Assembly: GCF_964340395.1 (NCBI RefSeq)
Contig: NC_135549.1
Coordinates: 3,606,501 to 3,670,500, forward strand
Direction: 5' to 3'
Length of the DNA: 64,000 nucleotides
Source of the DNA: Glandiceps talaboti
Lineage: Eukaryota; Hemichordata; Enteropneusta; Spengelidae
The position numbers were made by a program, and so were the translations under genes. Position 1 is the stretch's first letter; every line of letters begins with the position of its first letter. Below are positions 63,778 through 64,000 of the stretch, one piece after another. The notes under the pieces are model-generated. The model was not told the DNA's origin, did no database searches, and was given only the letters and a program-made list of their open reading frames with translations.

Positions 63778-64000
63778 CTGAGAGAGAATAAATGAGTAAG
63801 ATGAGATACCCTCTGAAATTACTCAAGAAATGAAAAGAATCACAAACACCACACTTGTTGCATTATCAGTAGATATTGTGATATAACATTTATAAACTTT
63901 TTGTTATTTTTTACCAAATTTTTGAATAAAATTTTTGTAAATATGCCATAGAAGTCAGTACTTCAGTCAGTTAAACATAGGAAAATTAGTTTTGTGTCAA

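Overview
The window is eukaryotic nuclear DNA from a bilaterian animal, most likely a marine invertebrate. The evidence is AT-rich sequence with spliced, intron-rich coding exons (GT-AG borders in correct phase), many microsatellites and minisatellites, foldback/MITE-like elements and a decayed Penelope-like retroelement. The phylum cannot be fixed from the sequence alone. The two recognisable proteins are very close to their vertebrate counterparts, which fits a slowly evolving lineage such as a hemichordate, amphioxus, mollusc or brachiopod (inference).

Layout. From 1 to about 51.3 kb I recognise no named gene. This gene-poor stretch holds a 45-46 bp minisatellite (1.9-2.9 kb); a 6.74 kb palindromic composite element (6322-13061) with about 0.7 kb inverted arms, a 21 bp palindromic satellite, a Penelope-like reverse transcriptase remnant, an A-rich array and a second inverted-repeat element nested inside; a 37 bp minisatellite (22.1-23.5 kb); a 49 bp minisatellite (28.2-28.6 kb); a 42 bp minisatellite (33.4-34.5 kb); and several small foldback elements. 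Three minus-strand open segments with splice-like borders (17.9, 19.4 and 25.2 kb) may belong to an unidentified gene, possibly a membrane protein, but this is tentative.

From 51.3 to 53.1 kb lies a complete, intronless minus-strand coding region for the protein kinase DYRK2. Upstream of it is a short promoter-like region with YY1, E-box and CCAAT motifs. From 57.9 kb to the right edge lie the last seven coding exons, on the minus strand, of cytoplasmic glutaminyl-tRNA synthetase (QARS1). All seven join in frame and end at a conserved C-terminus; the 5' two thirds of the gene lie beyond position 64000.

DYRK2 and QARS1 point the same way, about 4.8 kb apart, with no sign that they work together. 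The most unusual features are the nested palindrome at 6.3-13.1 kb and small tandem duplications that copy splice-site neighbourhoods in QARS1.
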